Part shown: positions 1 through 6,640 of the stretch, piece after piece
Position numbering within the stretch: position 1 is the first letter of the stretch
Layout of the letters: every line of letters begins with the position of its first letter
NCBI GenBank assembly: GCA_934456315.1
Contig: CAKSHG010000075.1
Coordinates: forward strand, 1 to 9,612
Reading direction: 5' to 3'
Origin: an uncultured Oscillospiraceae bacterium
GTDB taxonomy: Bacteria; Bacillota; Clostridia; Oscillospirales; Ruminococcaceae
Length of the DNA: 9,612 nucleotides
Notes under the pieces: model-generated
Told to the model about the DNA's origin: nothing
Databases searched by the model: none
Seen by the model: the letters and a program-made list of their open reading frames with translations, nothing else
Position numbers and translations under genes: made by a program

Positions 1-78
1 TACAGCATAAAGTACAGTATGGATTACGGTGTATTCACCATCGAAGATAAATTCGGAATGTACGTTTCCCGCGCATAG
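1..78 (+). CDS. C-terminal tail of an unidentified protein (5' partial)
   Basis: Frame 1 is open from the left edge to a TAG at 76-78 and encodes 25 residues ending in FGMYVSRA. The fragment is mixed polar and aromatic, with no membrane segment or recognisable motif, so I cannot name the family. A perfect inverted repeat starts 8 bases after the stop and the aspS promoter follows, which is what the end of a real upstream gene looks like. The call rests only on the open frame and this downstream context. Confidence 0.5.
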   Translation, partial: YSIKYSMDYGVFTIEDKFGMYVSRA

Positions 79-86
79 ATAAGGAA

Positions 87-121
87 ATATCCCCGCAATT
101 CAGTAAAAATTGCGGGGATAT
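87..121 (+). terminator. Hairpin terminator between the upstream gene and aspS
   Basis: A perfect 14-bp inverted repeat (87-100 pairing with 108-121, core CCCCGC/GCGGGG) encloses a 7-base loop. It starts 8 bases after the upstream stop codon and ends 11 bases before the aspS -35 box. No clear T-run follows (TCGTATAAAAT), so it is not a textbook intrinsic terminator, but stem strength and position make transcript termination or 3'-end protection the likeliest role. Confidence 0.6.
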
Positions 122-132
122 CGTATAAAATA

Positions 133-161
133 TTGACAATTCCGCATTTTAGTGATATAAT
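133..161 (+). promoter_or_regulatory. Sigma-A promoter of aspS
   Basis: TTGACA at 133-138 and TATAAT at 156-161 are both full consensus matches, separated by exactly 17 bases. The TG at 153-154 makes this an extended -10 (TGATATAAT). Transcription should start near 168, leaving a leader of about 130-150 bases before aspS. No operator is obvious, so strong constitutive expression is expected. Confidence 0.85.
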
Positions 162-167
162 AAGTTG

Positions 168-301
168 TTGAATTATGTGGCGCAGGGGAATTCTGTGCCG
201 AAAGGCTGTGATATAATGCGGCATAACAATGCCGGTCATAATCGCGTGACCAACGTAACCAGGTAATTTACCGCCGCAAGGCGGACGACATTATTATACA
301 C
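168..301 (+). promoter_or_regulatory. Structured 5' leader of aspS
   Basis: Four small hairpins can be drawn in order: 179-185 with 193-199 (7 bp, one GU), 219-224 with 229-234 (6 bp, AACA loop), 234-238 with 247-251 (5 bp) and 271-275 with 280-284 (5 bp, GCAA tetraloop). A second TGATATAAT at 209-217 could be an extra extended -10 element, though no good -35 precedes it. The leader lacks the T-box sequence (AGGGTGGNACCGCG) and has no T-run terminator, so a classical tRNA-responsive T-box is not supported. Whether the folds regulate aspS or only shape the transcript is unknown. Confidence 0.4.
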
Positions 302-319
302 TTGAAAGGATTGAAGGAA

Positions 320-2092
320 TTGTTCAGAGAAAACGAATACCGCACGCAGTACTGCAACGCGGTCACTGAAAGCGATATAGGCAAAAAGGTAAGGGCTGCC
401 GGCTGGGTTGAGAATATCCGCGACCACGGCGGTATCATGTTCATCGACCTGCGCGACCACTACGGCGTGGTTCAGGTAGTGTTCCACAACGAAAAGCTCC
501 TGGAGGGTATCCACAAGGAGTGCGCCGTTTCCATCGCAGGTACTGTTTTAAAGCGCGATGAGAGCACCTACAACGACAAGATCGAAACCGGCACCGTTGA
601 GATCGAGGCGGAGGAAGTCCGCATTCTCGGCAAGGTGACGGAGCAGCTTCCGTTTGAAGTAGCTACCTCCCGCGAGACCCGCGAGGACGTCCGCCTGAAG
701 TACCGCTACCTCGACCTTAGGAATAAGAAGATGCACGACAACATCGTGCTCCGTTCCAAGATAATCAGCTTCCTGCGCAACAAGATGAGCAGCATGGGCT
801 TCCTGGAGCTCCAGACTCCTATCCTGTCCACCTCCTCACCCGAGGGCGCAAGAGATTACCTTATCCCCAGCCGTAAGCACCACGGCAAGTTCTACGCTCT
901 GCCGCAGGCTCCGCAGATCTTCAAGCAGATCTACATGGTTTCCGGCTTCGACAAGTACTTCCAGATCGCTCCCTGCTTCCGCGACGAGGACGCAAGAGCC
1001 GACCGCTCCCCCGGCGAGTTCTATCAGCTCGACTTCGAGATGAGCTTCGCTACCCAGGAGGACGTTTTCGCAGTAGCCGAGGAGGTACTCTCTGCTACAT
1101 TCTCCGAATTCTCCGACAAGCAGGTTTCTCCTGCTCCGTTCAGACGCATAACCTACAAGGAAGCAATGCTGACCTACGGTTCAGACAAGCCCGACCTGCG
1201 CAACCCGCTGGTTATCAAGGAGCTTTCCGACCTGTTCGTTGACAGCGACTTCAAGCCTTTCTGCAACAAGACTGTACGCGGTATCCGCGTACCCGGAATG
1301 GCAAAGCAGTCCAAGACCTTCTTCAAGAGCATGGAGGACTTTGCTGTACAGGAAGTCGGCATGAAGGGTCTGGGCTACTTCAAGGTTGAGCCGGGCGAGA
1401 ACGGAATGTTCAAGTACAACGGTCCGATCGACAAGTTCCTCAATGACGACCAGCGCAGGGAGCTGGCGACCCGCTGCGAGCTTCAGGAGGGCGACGTGCT
1501 TTACTTCATCGCCGACACCAAGAAGAACGCTCCGAAGTTCGCCGGACAGATCCGCACCGAGGTCGCAAAGCGCATGAACCTCATCGACGAGAGCCGTTTC
1601 GAGCTGTGCTTCATCGTTGACTTCCCGATGTACGAGCTGGACGAGGAAACCGGAAAGATCATCTTCACACACAACCCGTTCTCCATGCCGCAGGGCGGTC
1701 TGGACGCGCTGCTGAACAAGGATCCGCTGGATATCCTCGCATATCAGTACGACATCGTCTGCAACGGCGTTGAGCTTTCCTCCGGCGCAGTCCGCAACCA
1801 CGACCTCGACATCATGATAAAGGCGTTCGAGATCGCAGGCTACACCGAGGAGGACGTTGCGAGCAAGTTCGGCGCGCTCTACAACGCGTTCAAGTTCGGC
1901 GCTCCGCCCCATGCAGGTATGGCTCCCGGCGTTGACCGCATGATAATGCTGCTCACCGGCGAGGAGAGTATCCGCGAGGTAATTGCGTTCCCGCTGAACT
2001 CCAACGCGCAGGATCTGCTCCTCGGCGCGCCTACCGAGGTTACAGAGCAGCAGCTCCGCGAGGTCCACATCAAGGTTCGCAAGCAGATGTGA
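320..2092 (+). CDS. aspS: Aspartyl-tRNA synthetase (bacterial type)
   Basis: Cytoplasmic class II synthetase that charges tRNA with aspartate using ATP. Counting from the TTG at 320 (590 residues, the usual size for bacterial AspRS), an N-terminal OB-fold anticodon-binding domain (about 5-125, with GWVENIRDHGG) precedes the catalytic core. The core shows QAPQIFKQ (196-203), motif 2 FRDED at 220-224 followed by ARADRSPGEF, a bacterial GAD insertion (about 290-410) and motif 3 GAPPHAG...GVDRMIMLL (527-545), whose Arg540 binds ATP. The first in-frame start is TTG 302, which has no ribosome binding site. TTG 320 has AAAGGA (305-310) 9 bases upstream and is preferred, though 302 remains possible. 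His36 in RDHGG is the residue typical of non-discriminating AspRS, which also charges tRNA-Asn. The gene has its own promoter and terminator and is probably monocistronic. Confidence 0.97.
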   Translation: MFRENEYRTQYCNAVTESDIGKKVRAAGWVENIRDHGGIMFIDLRDHYGVVQVVFHNEKLLEGIHKECAVSIAGTVLKRDESTYNDKIETGTVEIEAEEVRILGKVTEQLPFEVATSRETREDVRLKYRYLDLRNKKMHDNIVLRSKIISFLRNKMSSMGFLELQTPILSTSSPEGARDYLIPSRKHHGKFYALPQAPQIFKQIYMVSGFDKYFQIAPCFRDEDARADRSPGEFYQLDFEMSFATQEDVFAVAEEVLSATFSEFSDKQVSPAPFRRITYKEAMLTYGSDKPDLRNPLVIKELSDLFVDSDFKPFCNKTVRGIRVPGMAKQSKTFFKSMEDFAVQEVGMKGLGYFKVEPGENGMFKYNGPIDKFLNDDQRRELATRCELQEGDVLYFIADTKKNAPKFAGQIRTEVAKRMNLIDESRFELCFIVDFPMYELDEETGKIIFTHNPFSMPQGGLDALLNKDPLDILAYQYDIVCNGVELSSGAVRNHDLDIMIKAFEIAGYTEEDVASKFGALYNAFKFGAPPHAGMAPGVDRMIMLLTGEESIREVIAFPLNSNAQDLLLGAPTEVTEQQLREVHIKVRKQM

Positions 2093-2110
2093 TTTTCACA
2101 AATAACACGA

Positions 2111-2140
2111 ATGGAGAGCCGATTGGCTCTCCATTTTTTT
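2111..2140 (+). terminator. Intrinsic terminator of aspS
   Basis: A perfect 10-bp stem (2111-2120 with 2125-2134) with a GATT loop runs directly into seven Ts (2134-2140), 18 bases after the aspS stop. On the - strand the same stem lies about 45 bases past the GH43 stop but is followed only by a weak T-rich stretch, so it may also serve, less efficiently, as that convergent gene's terminator. Confidence 0.9.
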
Positions 2141-2178
2141 CTTTGGAAGTTTTATTACGCTGCCTGGATCATTGAAGC

Positions 2179-3489
2179 TTACTTCATGAAAACAAAGCTG
2201 TCCAGCATGAAAAGCTGTCTGCCCTTCATCTCTCCGGCAAACCAGCCCTCGTACCCGCTTTCCGCTACAAGGTACACCGCGTGCCGTCCGGTGACCGCCT
2301 TTACTCTGCCGCCGATAACTCCGCTGTCCTCTGCAAAGTCCACTGTTCCCAGCTCCTCACCGTCCTCGGAATCTATGCGGACATGCACCTTACCGCGGGA
2401 GCCGGCGCCCCGTACCTTCAGCCGTATCTGCATGGTGCTGGAAGCGTAGTCGTCGCCGAAATCGAAGTACTTCCACCCCATCACGCAGCCGTCAGTGACG
2501 TTGGTTATCGGACGCTCGAATACGCTGGTTTCGGTGATGTAGCAGCCGCCCTTGAGCACGCACGCCGTGTCAGCCGCCGTCACCATGTACGGGTCGAGGG
2601 ATTCCTCAAATCCCAGCGAGGTCATCTCCACCTGCGGGATAGTACCGTCGGGGAGTATCTCGATACGCTCGACGCAGCCGCGCCTGGACATTATCGTACC
2701 GTTAGTCATGCGGTGGTAGAAAATGTACCACTGACCGTTGATGTTGCAGACGGAACCGTGGTCGTTTCCGCCGGGGAAGTCTATCCCGTTGTCGACTATA
2801 GTGCCGCGGTAGGTGAAAGGTCCCGTCGGGGAATCGGACGTCGCGTAGTCCAGGCAGCTTCCGCGCTGCGGTGAGTAGATGAGGTAGTAGGTCCCGTTTA
2901 TCTTGCGCGGGGAGCACGCCTCAAAGAAGCGGTGCGGCTCCGCAGTGGGGATAATGTCCAGCTTGTAGCTTCCGGGCACCGCTTCGTACATGTTGCCTTT
3001 CAGTTCGCACATGTAGCTTCCCTGGTATCCGCAGTAGACGTACACGCGCCCGTCGTCGTCCACAAGCACACCCGGGTCGATGAACGTGCCGTTGTCATAG
3101 TGGTTTGGAATGTCGTATTCATAGCGGGACAGCAGCCTGAACGGACCCTCAGGGCGGTCAGCGACCGCAACGCAGCCCTTGGAATTCACTATGTAAGCGT
3201 AAAGATAGTACTTCCCGCCGCGTTCTACAACGTCAGGCGCGAACAGGAGGTCGTCCGTCCAGTCGACGTCCGACGGACCGTCGTGTCCGTCGCGGGAGCG
3301 GAAAATGTCGCCGTGGCAGACCCACTTGGTGGGGTCGCTGACCGGCGCCGACCATACTTTCAGCTTGTAGTCGCAGAAGTCGATGGAATCCTTGCGGTCA
3401 TGGGAGCCGTAAACGTAGATCCTGTCGCCGAAAACTCTCGGCTCGCCGTCGGGAATGTATTCCCAGCTCGGGAGATATGGATTTGCCAT
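2179..3489 (-). CDS. Family 43 glycoside hydrolase with C-terminal CBM6-like module
   Basis: Probable arabinofuranosidase or xylosidase-type enzyme acting on arabinoxylan side chains or oligosaccharides; the exact substrate cannot be read from sequence. Of 436 residues, about 1-310 form the GH43 five-bladed beta-propeller. The expected acidic triad is present: Asp14 (IPDGEPRVFGDRIYVYGSHD, base), Asp138 (FIDPGVL, pKa modulator) and Glu190 (FFEACSP, acid). APDVV...KYYLYA near 84-98 is also typical. Residues about 315-436 resemble a CBM6 beta-sandwich (WKYFDFG, GKVHVRIDSEDG, LFMLDSFVF). No signal peptide or membrane segment precedes the propeller, so the enzyme should be cytoplasmic and act on imported oligosaccharides. 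The ATG at 3489 has GAGGTG 7 bases upstream. It is divergent from the chemoreceptor gene, convergent with aspS, and without operon partners in the window. Confidence 0.92.
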   Translation of the reverse strand: MANPYLPSWEYIPDGEPRVFGDRIYVYGSHDRKDSIDFCDYKLKVWSAPVSDPTKWVCHGDIFRSRDGHDGPSDVDWTDDLLFAPDVVERGGKYYLYAYIVNSKGCVAVADRPEGPFRLLSRYEYDIPNHYDNGTFIDPGVLVDDDGRVYVYCGYQGSYMCELKGNMYEAVPGSYKLDIIPTAEPHRFFEACSPRKINGTYYLIYSPQRGSCLDYATSDSPTGPFTYRGTIVDNGIDFPGGNDHGSVCNINGQWYIFYHRMTNGTIMSRRGCVERIEILPDGTIPQVEMTSLGFEESLDPYMVTAADTACVLKGGCYITETSVFERPITNVTDGCVMGWKYFDFGDDYASSTMQIRLKVRGAGSRGKVHVRIDSEDGEELGTVDFAEDSGVIGGRVKAVTGRHAVYLVAESGYEGWFAGEMKGRQLFMLDSFVFMK

Positions 3490-3555
3490 TTTTAGTCACC
3501 TCGTAATTCATTAGCAGTCAACCGCCGGGTCTGGCAGTCACTTATCACGATTATC

Positions 3556-3584
3556 ATTATATCATGTTTCGGCATAATCAACAA
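3556..3584 (-). promoter_or_regulatory. Extended -10 promoter of the GH43 gene
   Basis: Read on the - strand, TATAAT (3561 to 3556) is preceded by TG one base upstream, giving TGATATAAT. A weak -35 (TTGTTG, 3584 to 3579) sits at 17-base spacing. The leader to the start codon would be about 60 bases. The extended -10 probably compensates for the poor -35, a layout often found where an activator or repressor sets output. Confidence 0.6.
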
Positions 3585-3674
3585 CGATTAACATGACAGA
3601 ATACAGCATTTTTTTGCCTTTTTAACGAATTGAAACGATTTACACAAGATTTGGCTAAAATATACAGAATTGTG

Positions 3675-3703
3675 TTGATTTTTTTTGCGTAAAGTGCTAG
3701 AAT
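3675..3703 (+). promoter_or_regulatory. Extended -10 promoter of the chemoreceptor gene
   Basis: TTGATT (3675-3680, 4 of 6 consensus) and TAGAAT (3698-3703, 5 of 6) are separated by 17 bases, with TG at 3695-3696 forming an extended -10. Transcription would start near 3710. No flagellar sigma-D type box (TAAA-N15-GCCGATAA) was found, so this receptor seems to use the housekeeping sigma factor. Confidence 0.65.
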
Positions 3704-3709
3704 TATATT

Positions 3710-3831
3710 TAACATAAGAAAATAAACACTTATATTGTCGAATAGTTCAGAAGTTCGTCAGTTTGTTCTGAACACGCAGCGTAACCTGTGGATAAATTCG
3801 GCGGGAGCCGGTAGTATAGAAGGAGAAGAAT
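3710..3831 (+). promoter_or_regulatory. 5' leader of the chemoreceptor gene with two hairpins
   Basis: A perfect 8-bp stem, GTTCAGAA (3745-3752) with TTCTGAAC (3766-3773), encloses a 13-base loop. A second short stem, CGGC (3799-3802) with GCCG (3807-3810) around GGGA, lies just before the ribosome binding site AAGGAG (3820-3825). Chemoreceptor leaders in clostridia often carry cyclic-di-GMP riboswitches, but the conserved GEMM core (CACGCACAGGG, GGGACGCAAAGC) is absent. The folds are real in sequence; their function is unknown. Confidence 0.35.
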
Positions 3832-5520
3832 ATGAAAAACTTAAAAGTGGCAACAAAACTGATCATTTCATTCGGCATGGTCATACTGATGACCATCGTG
3901 TGCTCCGTTGTTTCAGTCGTTGGACTGAATCAGGTTCAGGGCAACATGAATACGATGATTGACTATGATGTCAATAGCCTCCTTAGAGTCAAGGACGTTC
4001 AGATCCAGGTCGAAACCATCGGCAGGGCGGTCCTCGCCGGATCCTTCGAAGATGACAGCATTATCGAGGCAGCATACATTAAGGAAGCAACAGACGCTGC
4101 CGATACTATGATGGCAAAGCTCGACCTCATCACATACACCGGTTCCGACGCGAAGATAGACGAGCTGAAGTCCGTGTGCAACGAGATATACACAGTTCTC
4201 CCGGAAGTTACGGCGACAGTTTCCGGCGGCACAAGCGAACAGGCTCTTGCAGCTTACAACGAGAAGCTTTCCGCTAAGATCGACCAATGCCTTTCCATCG
4301 GCAACGAAGCTGATTCCGTGCTGACAAATGCATGCGCTGATACAAGAGCCGTTATCACCTCTGAAACTACAACCACCACGACCATTGCGCTTATCGTTGG
4401 CATTCTTGCACTGGCTCTCGGCGTTGCAGGGATCATCAATCTTACAACTCTGTTCACCAAGCCCATCAACGAGATCAAGAACGCGCTCATCAAGATCTCC
4501 AATGGCGAGCTTGACAGCGAGATCACCTATGTGAGCCGCGATGAATTCGGCGAGATGGCAGAAGCAATGCGCACCACCAATGAGGAGCTTAGCAGGCTTA
4601 TCAAAGACAGTTCCTACATGTACGGCGAGCTGGCAAAGGGCAACTTCAATGTACATACCACTGCGCGCGAGGTATACATCGGCGAGTTTGCTCCGCTGCT
4701 TGACAACTTAAGGATCCTCGCGTATGGCCTTAGCGACACCATGTCCCAGATCTATCAGTCCGCTGACCAGGTAGATTCCGGTTCCGAGCAGGTTTCCGCC
4801 GGCGCACAGGCTAACGCACAGGGCGCTACAGAGCAGGCTGGTTCCGTTGAGGAGCTTGCAGCTACCATCGAGGAGATCTCCGACAAGATCACCAAGAACG
4901 CCGCAGATTCCCAGACAGCAAGCAGCGGCATGGCAGAGGTCGGCAAGCAGGCAGAGGTTTCCAACGACCGCATGAAGGAAATGCTCGGCGCAATGGAGGA
5001 GATCAGAGACACCTCCGCACAGATCAGCGACATTATCAATACCATCGAGGATATCGCATTCCAGACCAATATCCTGGCGCTCAATGCGGCAGTTGAGGCT
5101 GCAAGAGCAGGCGAGGCAGGCAAGGGCTTTGCAGTTGTTGCCGACGAGGTACGCAACCTTGCGTCCAAGTCCGCAGTAGCTTCGCAGAACACCGCAGAGC
5201 TTATCCAGCGCTCCATCAGAGCGGTAGAGAACGGTTCTCACATCGCAGACGACACCGCAGAGGCGCTTAGCGCAGTTGTAAAGCAGATTGAGGATATCGT
5301 AGTCACAATCGACCGCATTTCCTCCGTAAGTGAGGAGCAGGCGCAGTCCATTGCGCAGGTCACCACTGGTATCGAGCAGATTTCCAACGTAGTTCAGACC
5401 AACTCTGCAACTGCAGAGGAGAGCGCAGCTGCTTCCGAGGAGCTGTCCGCACAGGCTACTGCGATGAAGACCCTGGTTTCCAGATTCACATTAAGAGAAG
5501 CAAGAGCCAAAAACACCTGA
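3832..5520 (+). CDS. Methyl-accepting chemotaxis protein (transmembrane chemoreceptor)
   Basis: Inner-membrane receptor that senses an extracellular cue and controls the CheA/CheW kinase complex. Of 562 residues, TM1 lies near 10-31, followed by an outside helical domain of about 150 residues (four-helix-bundle type; ligand unknown). TM2 spans about 185-203, right after an unusual run of Thr179-184. A HAMP domain covers about 205-258 ([22 protein letters not shown], then DEFGEM), and a second HAMP-like helical segment about 262-300 ([13 protein letters not shown]). The signalling coiled-coil hairpin then has its tip at 406-428 ([23 protein letters not shown]), the CheA/CheW contact. Flanking Glu/Gln-rich helices ([35 protein letters not shown]) are likely methylation sites. 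The tail ends [11 protein letters not shown], without a C-terminal CheR-docking pentapeptide. The ATG has AAGGAG six bases upstream. No che genes are adjacent, so it is an orphan receptor. Confidence 0.95.
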   Translation: MKNLKVATKLIISFGMVILMTIVCSVVSVVGLNQVQGNMNTMIDYDVNSLLRVKDVQIQVETIGRAVLAGSFEDDSIIEAAYIKEATDAADTMMAKLDLITYTGSDAKIDELKSVCNEIYTVLPEVTATVSGGTSEQALAAYNEKLSAKIDQCLSIGNEADSVLTNACADTRAVITSETTTTTTIALIVGILALALGVAGIINLTTLFTKPINEIKNALIKISNGELDSEITYVSRDEFGEMAEAMRTTNEELSRLIKDSSYMYGELAKGNFNVHTTAREVYIGEFAPLLDNLRILAYGLSDTMSQIYQSADQVDSGSEQVSAGAQANAQGATEQAGSVEELAATIEEISDKITKNAADSQTASSGMAEVGKQAEVSNDRMKEMLGAMEEIRDTSAQISDIINTIEDIAFQTNILALNAAVEAARAGEAGKGFAVVADEVRNLASKSAVASQNTAELIQRSIRAVENGSHIADDTAEALSAVVKQIEDIVVTIDRISSVSEEQAQSIAQVTTGIEQISNVVQTNSATAEESAAASEELSAQATAMKTLVSRFTLREARAKNT

Positions 5521-5537
5521 TAGGTTCATCTGATTAC

Positions 5538-5569
5538 AAAGGGAGAGCAGAAATGTTCTCCCTTTTTTT
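5538..5569 (+). terminator. Intrinsic terminator of the chemoreceptor gene
   Basis: A 12-bp stem (5538-5549 with 5554-5565, one GU pair) capped by a GAAA tetraloop ends in seven Ts (5563-5569), 17 bases after the stop codon. It ends 12 bases before the next -35 box, insulating the SPFH operon from the chemoreceptor. Confidence 0.93.
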
Positions 5570-5581
5570 GCTAGCGTCCCC

Positions 5582-5610
5582 TTGACAAATTTTACCCCGA
5601 GTGTTATAAT
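5582..5610 (+). promoter_or_regulatory. Consensus sigma-A promoter of the SPFH operon
   Basis: TTGACA (5582-5587) and TATAAT (5605-5610) match consensus fully at 17-base spacing, and TG at 5602-5603 adds an extended -10. Transcription should start near 5617. This is among the strongest promoter layouts possible, so a repressor or another brake would be expected if the operon is not constitutively on. Confidence 0.88.
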
Positions 5611-5618
5611 CAAATCAA

Positions 5619-5638
5619 GATATCAAAATGATATCAAA
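5619..5638. repeat. Tandem GATATCAAA repeats at the operon start site (candidate operator)
   Basis: GATATCAAA occurs at 5619-5627 and again at 5630-5638, 11 bases apart, so both copies face the same side of the helix. The second copy lies in the perfect palindrome TGATATCA (5629-5636), and the first in the near-match AGATATCA. A further ATCAAA overlaps the -10 end (5609-5614). The repeats fall at roughly +2 to +22 of the predicted transcript. Position and spacing suit a repressor site, possibly for the operon's own ribbon-helix-helix protein, but this is inference. Confidence 0.4.
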
Positions 5639-5665
5639 TCGAACAAGACTACGGGAGGTATTGAC

Positions 5666-6631
5666 ATGGACGAAAAATCAGTTGTGAATTACGAGGAAAA
5701 AGAGCTGCGGGCTCCAAGCGGCTGGCTGGTTCTGTTTCTCACGGTAGTTCTGTACATCGCGGCGATAGTGCTGCTCATAGTCTGCGCGGCTGGCTCTGAC
5801 GGCAGTTCCGCCGGAGAGGTCAGCGTTGCAAACCCCGTCGGAATGGTGGTCGGGATAATCTGGCTGTGTATCGGGTGGGTTCCGCTCATCGGTCTGCGCG
5901 TTATCAAGCCGAACGAGGCGCTGGTGCTGACCCTTTTCGGCAAGTACATAGGTACGCTCAAGCGCGAGGGATTCTACTTTGTGAACATTTTCAGCGTCCC
6001 GGCGATACCGAAAACGCAGAATCCTGGCAAGCCGGGCGTTCCGCACACGAAAATATCCCTCAAGACGATGACCCACGACAACCGCAAACAGAAAATAAAC
6101 GACCAGATGGGCAATCCTATCGAGGTCGGGATAGTGGTCATCTGGCGCGTTGTGAACACGGCAAAGGCGCTGTTCAATGTTGACGACTACGAGGATTTCA
6201 TGTCTATCCAGGCTGATTCCACGCTGCGCGACGTTGTGAGATGCTATCCCTACGACACCACGGATTTCGACGAAAAGTCGCTGCGCGGCTCGTCGCAGGA
6301 GGTCTGCGAGCAGCTCAAGAGCACCCTCCAGGATCGCGTGGAGCATGCCGGTCTTGAGATAATCGAAGCAAGGATAACCCACCTCGCATACGCGCCGGAG
6401 ATTGCTGCAGCAATGCTCCAGCGCCAGCAGGCGACGGCGATAATCGAAGCGCGCCAGAAGATAGTAGACGGCGCGGTCGGAATGGTCGAGATGGCGCTGA
6501 ACAAGCTAAGCGAGAGCAACGTCTGCGAACTGGACGAGGAGCGCAAGGCGCAGATGGTCAGCAACCTGTTGGTGGTACTCTGCGGCAACAAGGACGCGCA
6601 GCCCATCGTGAACAGCGGCTCCATCTATTAA
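5666..6631 (+). CDS. SPFH/Band 7 domain membrane protein
   Basis: Stomatin/flotillin-like scaffold that should oligomerise in the cytoplasmic membrane and organise lipid patches or partner proteins. The ATG at 5666 (GGGAGG seven bases upstream) gives 321 residues; the open frame reaches further up, but through the promoter. Two hydrophobic segments, about 20-42 and 57-77, precede the SPFH domain, which begins [19 protein letters not shown] (76-94), continues through [11 protein letters not shown] and [12 protein letters not shown] and ends with the helical stretch [18 protein letters not shown]. The C-terminus ([20 protein letters not shown], then [10 protein letters not shown]) is typical of a bacterial SPFH subgroup often found near small Arc-like proteins, from my memory of the family. 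The usual SPFH partner NfeD is not here; instead the next gene, 9 bases on, encodes a membrane protease, echoing HflKC with FtsH. Confidence 0.9.
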   Translation: MDEKSVVNYEEKELRAPSGWLVLFLTVVLYIAAIVLLIVCAAGSDGSSAGEVSVANPVGMVVGIIWLCIGWVPLIGLRVIKPNEALVLTLFGKYIGTLKREGFYFVNIFSVPAIPKTQNPGKPGVPHTKISLKTMTHDNRKQKINDQMGNPIEVGIVVIWRVVNTAKALFNVDDYEDFMSIQADSTLRDVVRCYPYDTTDFDEKSLRGSSQEVCEQLKSTLQDRVEHAGLEIIEARITHLAYAPEIAAAMLQRQQATAIIEARQKIVDGAVGMVEMALNKLSESNVCELDEERKAQMVSNLLVVLCGNKDAQPIVNSGSIY

Positions 6632-6640
6632 GGAGGGCGT

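Larger units (their letters stand above)
3490..3831. other. Divergent intergenic regulatory region (GH43 / chemoreceptor)
   Basis: These 342 bases hold no credible gene. The region is AT-rich and carries the - strand GH43 promoter and the + strand chemoreceptor promoter about 115 bases apart. Between and around them are CATGTT (3563-3568) mirrored by AACATG (3590-3595), a nested inverted pair TAATC/GATTA (3575-3579, 3586-3590), and near-repeats of AACGATT or AACGAAT at 3584, 3624 and 3634. These could be regulator sites, but such AT-rich matches also arise by chance. Confidence 0.5.

Noticed and set aside
168..301. T-box riboswitch upstream of aspS
   Set aside because: The conserved T-box sequence, a specifier stem and a terminator/antiterminator pair are not visible, and the leader is short for a T-box.
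1181..2068. 295-residue - strand open frame opposite aspS
   Set aside because: It is the antisense shadow of a clearly conserved aspS, has no ribosome binding site support, and shows composition typical of antisense translation.
2281..2874. + strand open frames opposite the GH43 gene
   Set aside because: The GH43 catalytic residues and propeller motifs define the - strand frame; the + strand frames are shadows caused by the GC-rich codon usage.
3631..3644. Catabolite repression (cre) site
   Set aside because: TGAAACGATTTACA resembles cre but is one base short between TGAAA and CG and lacks the proper dyad.
3770..3831. Cyclic-di-GMP (GEMM-I) riboswitch before the chemoreceptor gene
   Set aside because: CACGCAG at 3773-3779 and AGCCGG at 3806-3811 recall parts of GEMM, but the GGGACGCAAAGC core and the required pairing are missing.
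3913..4656. 247-residue - strand open frame opposite the chemoreceptor
   Set aside because: It is antisense to a well-supported coding frame, is Cys-rich in the manner of shadow frames, and has no recognisable domain.
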